Shown here: in pieces, positions 63,456 to 64,000 of the stretch | Layout of the letters: every line of letters begins with the position of its first letter | Position numbering within the stretch: the first letter of the stretch is position 1 | Source: Betaproteobacteria bacterium | GTDB taxonomy: Bacteria > Pseudomonadota > Gammaproteobacteria > Burkholderiales > Casimicrobiaceae | Length of the DNA stretch: 64,000 nucleotides | Direction of reading: 5' to 3' | Assembly (NCBI GenBank): GCA_027492485.1 | Contig: JAPUER010000029.1 | Location: forward strand, 4,922 to 68,921 | Made by a program: the position numbers and the translations under genes | Notes under the pieces: model-generated | Seen by the model: the letters and a program-made list of their open reading frames with translations, nothing else | What the model was told of the DNA's origin: nothing | Databases searched by the model: none

Positions 63456-64000
63456 ATGCAACAGTTCCACCTACCCGATCCACGCGCCTTTGCTGTCTAC
63501 GACGGCGCGCCCGCCAACCCGCTGATCGATCTCGCGCTGGCCGCTTTGGCGGCGGAGCAAGGGGTGATTCAGGAAAAGCGGGAGACCGAACTGCGCGCGG
63601 CGATGGCCGCCATGCTGCGCGCTGCTGAGGTCGCGCCGATCGCCGATGCGCTCGCCCGCGCGCCGTCGCTGGCGGTGCAGCGCATGCTGGCGCGGGTGCT
63701 GGCGGCGGCGCACGTCGATGCCGGGCGGGCGGCGGGCGATGCCGCGCTGCCGACGACGGTATTCGCGATGCCGCTGGTGATCGTGGCGGCCAACGCGGCG
63801 CCCATCACGGTGCCGGGCGCGCTGCCCAACAGCAACGAGATCGTGGTGCTGATGAAGGGCGGCGGCGCGCTGCGCGCCAACCAGACCTTCGGGCTGTCCA
63901 ACGCGCTGGTCTCGACCGCCGCGTTCGCGCTGGACCGCCTGCCGTCGACGCTGGGCTGGTGGTCGCTCGCACCGGGGGCGCCGGTGGCGCTCGAACGCGC
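63456..64000 (+). CDS. Unidentified gene, cut by the window end
   Basis: Open frame from an ATG to the window edge (181 codons seen, no stop). The product begins MQQFHLPDPRAFAVYDG and is Ala-rich. It has a helical region at about 20-90 and a segment VVLMKGGGALRANQTFGLSN near 130-150. No signal peptide. I do not recognise a family; the high third-position GC and lack of any other frame support coding. Confidence 0.7.
   Translation, partial: MQQFHLPDPRAFAVYDGAPANPLIDLALAALAAEQGVIQEKRETELRAAMAAMLRAAEVAPIADALARAPSLAVQRMLARVLAAAHVDAGRAAGDAALPTTVFAMPLVIVAANAAPITVPGALPNSNEIVVLMKGGGALRANQTFGLSNALVSTAAFALDRLPSTLGWWSLAPGAPVALER

Noticed and set aside
1..64000. CRISPR array
   Set aside because: No regularly spaced direct repeats were seen; the repeats present are dispersed palindromes.

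Overview
The window reads as a chromosomal stretch of a betaproteobacterium with high GC (about 65-70% in most genes). The evidence is gene content and order: rplM-rpsI-argC followed by a DUF6776-like gene, a bactofilin, erpA, anmK and tyrS; the divergent uvrA / MFS-ssb pair; argA-yggX; thrB with a BPSS1780-type membrane gene; a beta-proteobacterial proteasome homolog (BPH) next to Hsp33; and an exosortase H pair. The genus cannot be fixed from the sequence alone. No rRNA, tRNA, CRISPR array, prophage or transposase gene was seen.

Layout. 0-8 kb: sdaA, tyrS, anmK, erpA, bactofilin, coiled-coil membrane protein, argC, rpsI, rplM. At 8.2 kb there is a probable minus-strand anti-Shine-Dalgarno small RNA with its own promoter and terminator. 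8.4-13.6 kb: an OsmC protein and a catabolic cluster (Bug-type binding protein, class III CoA-transferase, HMG-CoA lyase-like enzyme) with a divergent LysR regulator. 13.6-15.2 kb: nested miniature elements around a lone ThiF/E1-like gene. 15.2-25.3 kb: ssb, MFS, uvrA, hsp20, SulP, GNAT, metG. 25.4-30 kb: apbC, ispD, ispF, a small exported protein, thrB, a membrane protein. 30-33.4 kb: a UvrD helicase interrupted by a 363-residue intein. 33.4-40 kb: argA, yggX, an AhpD-PCuAC-SCO copper/redox operon, a dioxygenase with a Tat-like leader, a TetR regulator. 40-45.6 kb: lipoprotein, sterol desaturase family, polysaccharide deacetylase, beta-propeller, exosortase H and its partner, and a Y-family polymerase under a LexA box. 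45.8-51.4 kb: patatin, a GtrB-like glycosyltransferase with a lower-GC membrane partner, acyl-CoA synthetase. 51.6-58.2 kb: a tightly packed minus-strand run of proteostasis genes (BPH, hslO, hslR) leading into a methyltransferase and a three-domain glycosyltransferase. 58.3-64 kb: gluQ, a lytic transglycosylase, proS, an N-formylglutamate amidohydrolase family protein, OmpW, and an unidentified gene cut by the window end.

Much of the unexplained structure is in the intergenic DNA. One repeat family of about 120 bp occurs five times (3.9, 8.9, 15.1, 37.7, 45.6 kb). Its termini read about (A)ACAGCTTT(TT), and four of the five copies share a GTCGACT-like motif at the same internal offset. A second element of 103 bp with 20-bp perfect inverted ends sits directly beside one of these, and a damaged relative at 13.7 kb is split by a 146-bp inverted-repeat element with a TA duplication. 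A third family (TGTAGGAGCGG / CCGCTCCTACA) is a REP-like palindrome present in six places.

The findings I consider most worth checking are the UvrD intein with its unusual non-LAGLIDADG insert, the anti-SD small RNA, the 120-bp repeat family, and the nested miniature elements.
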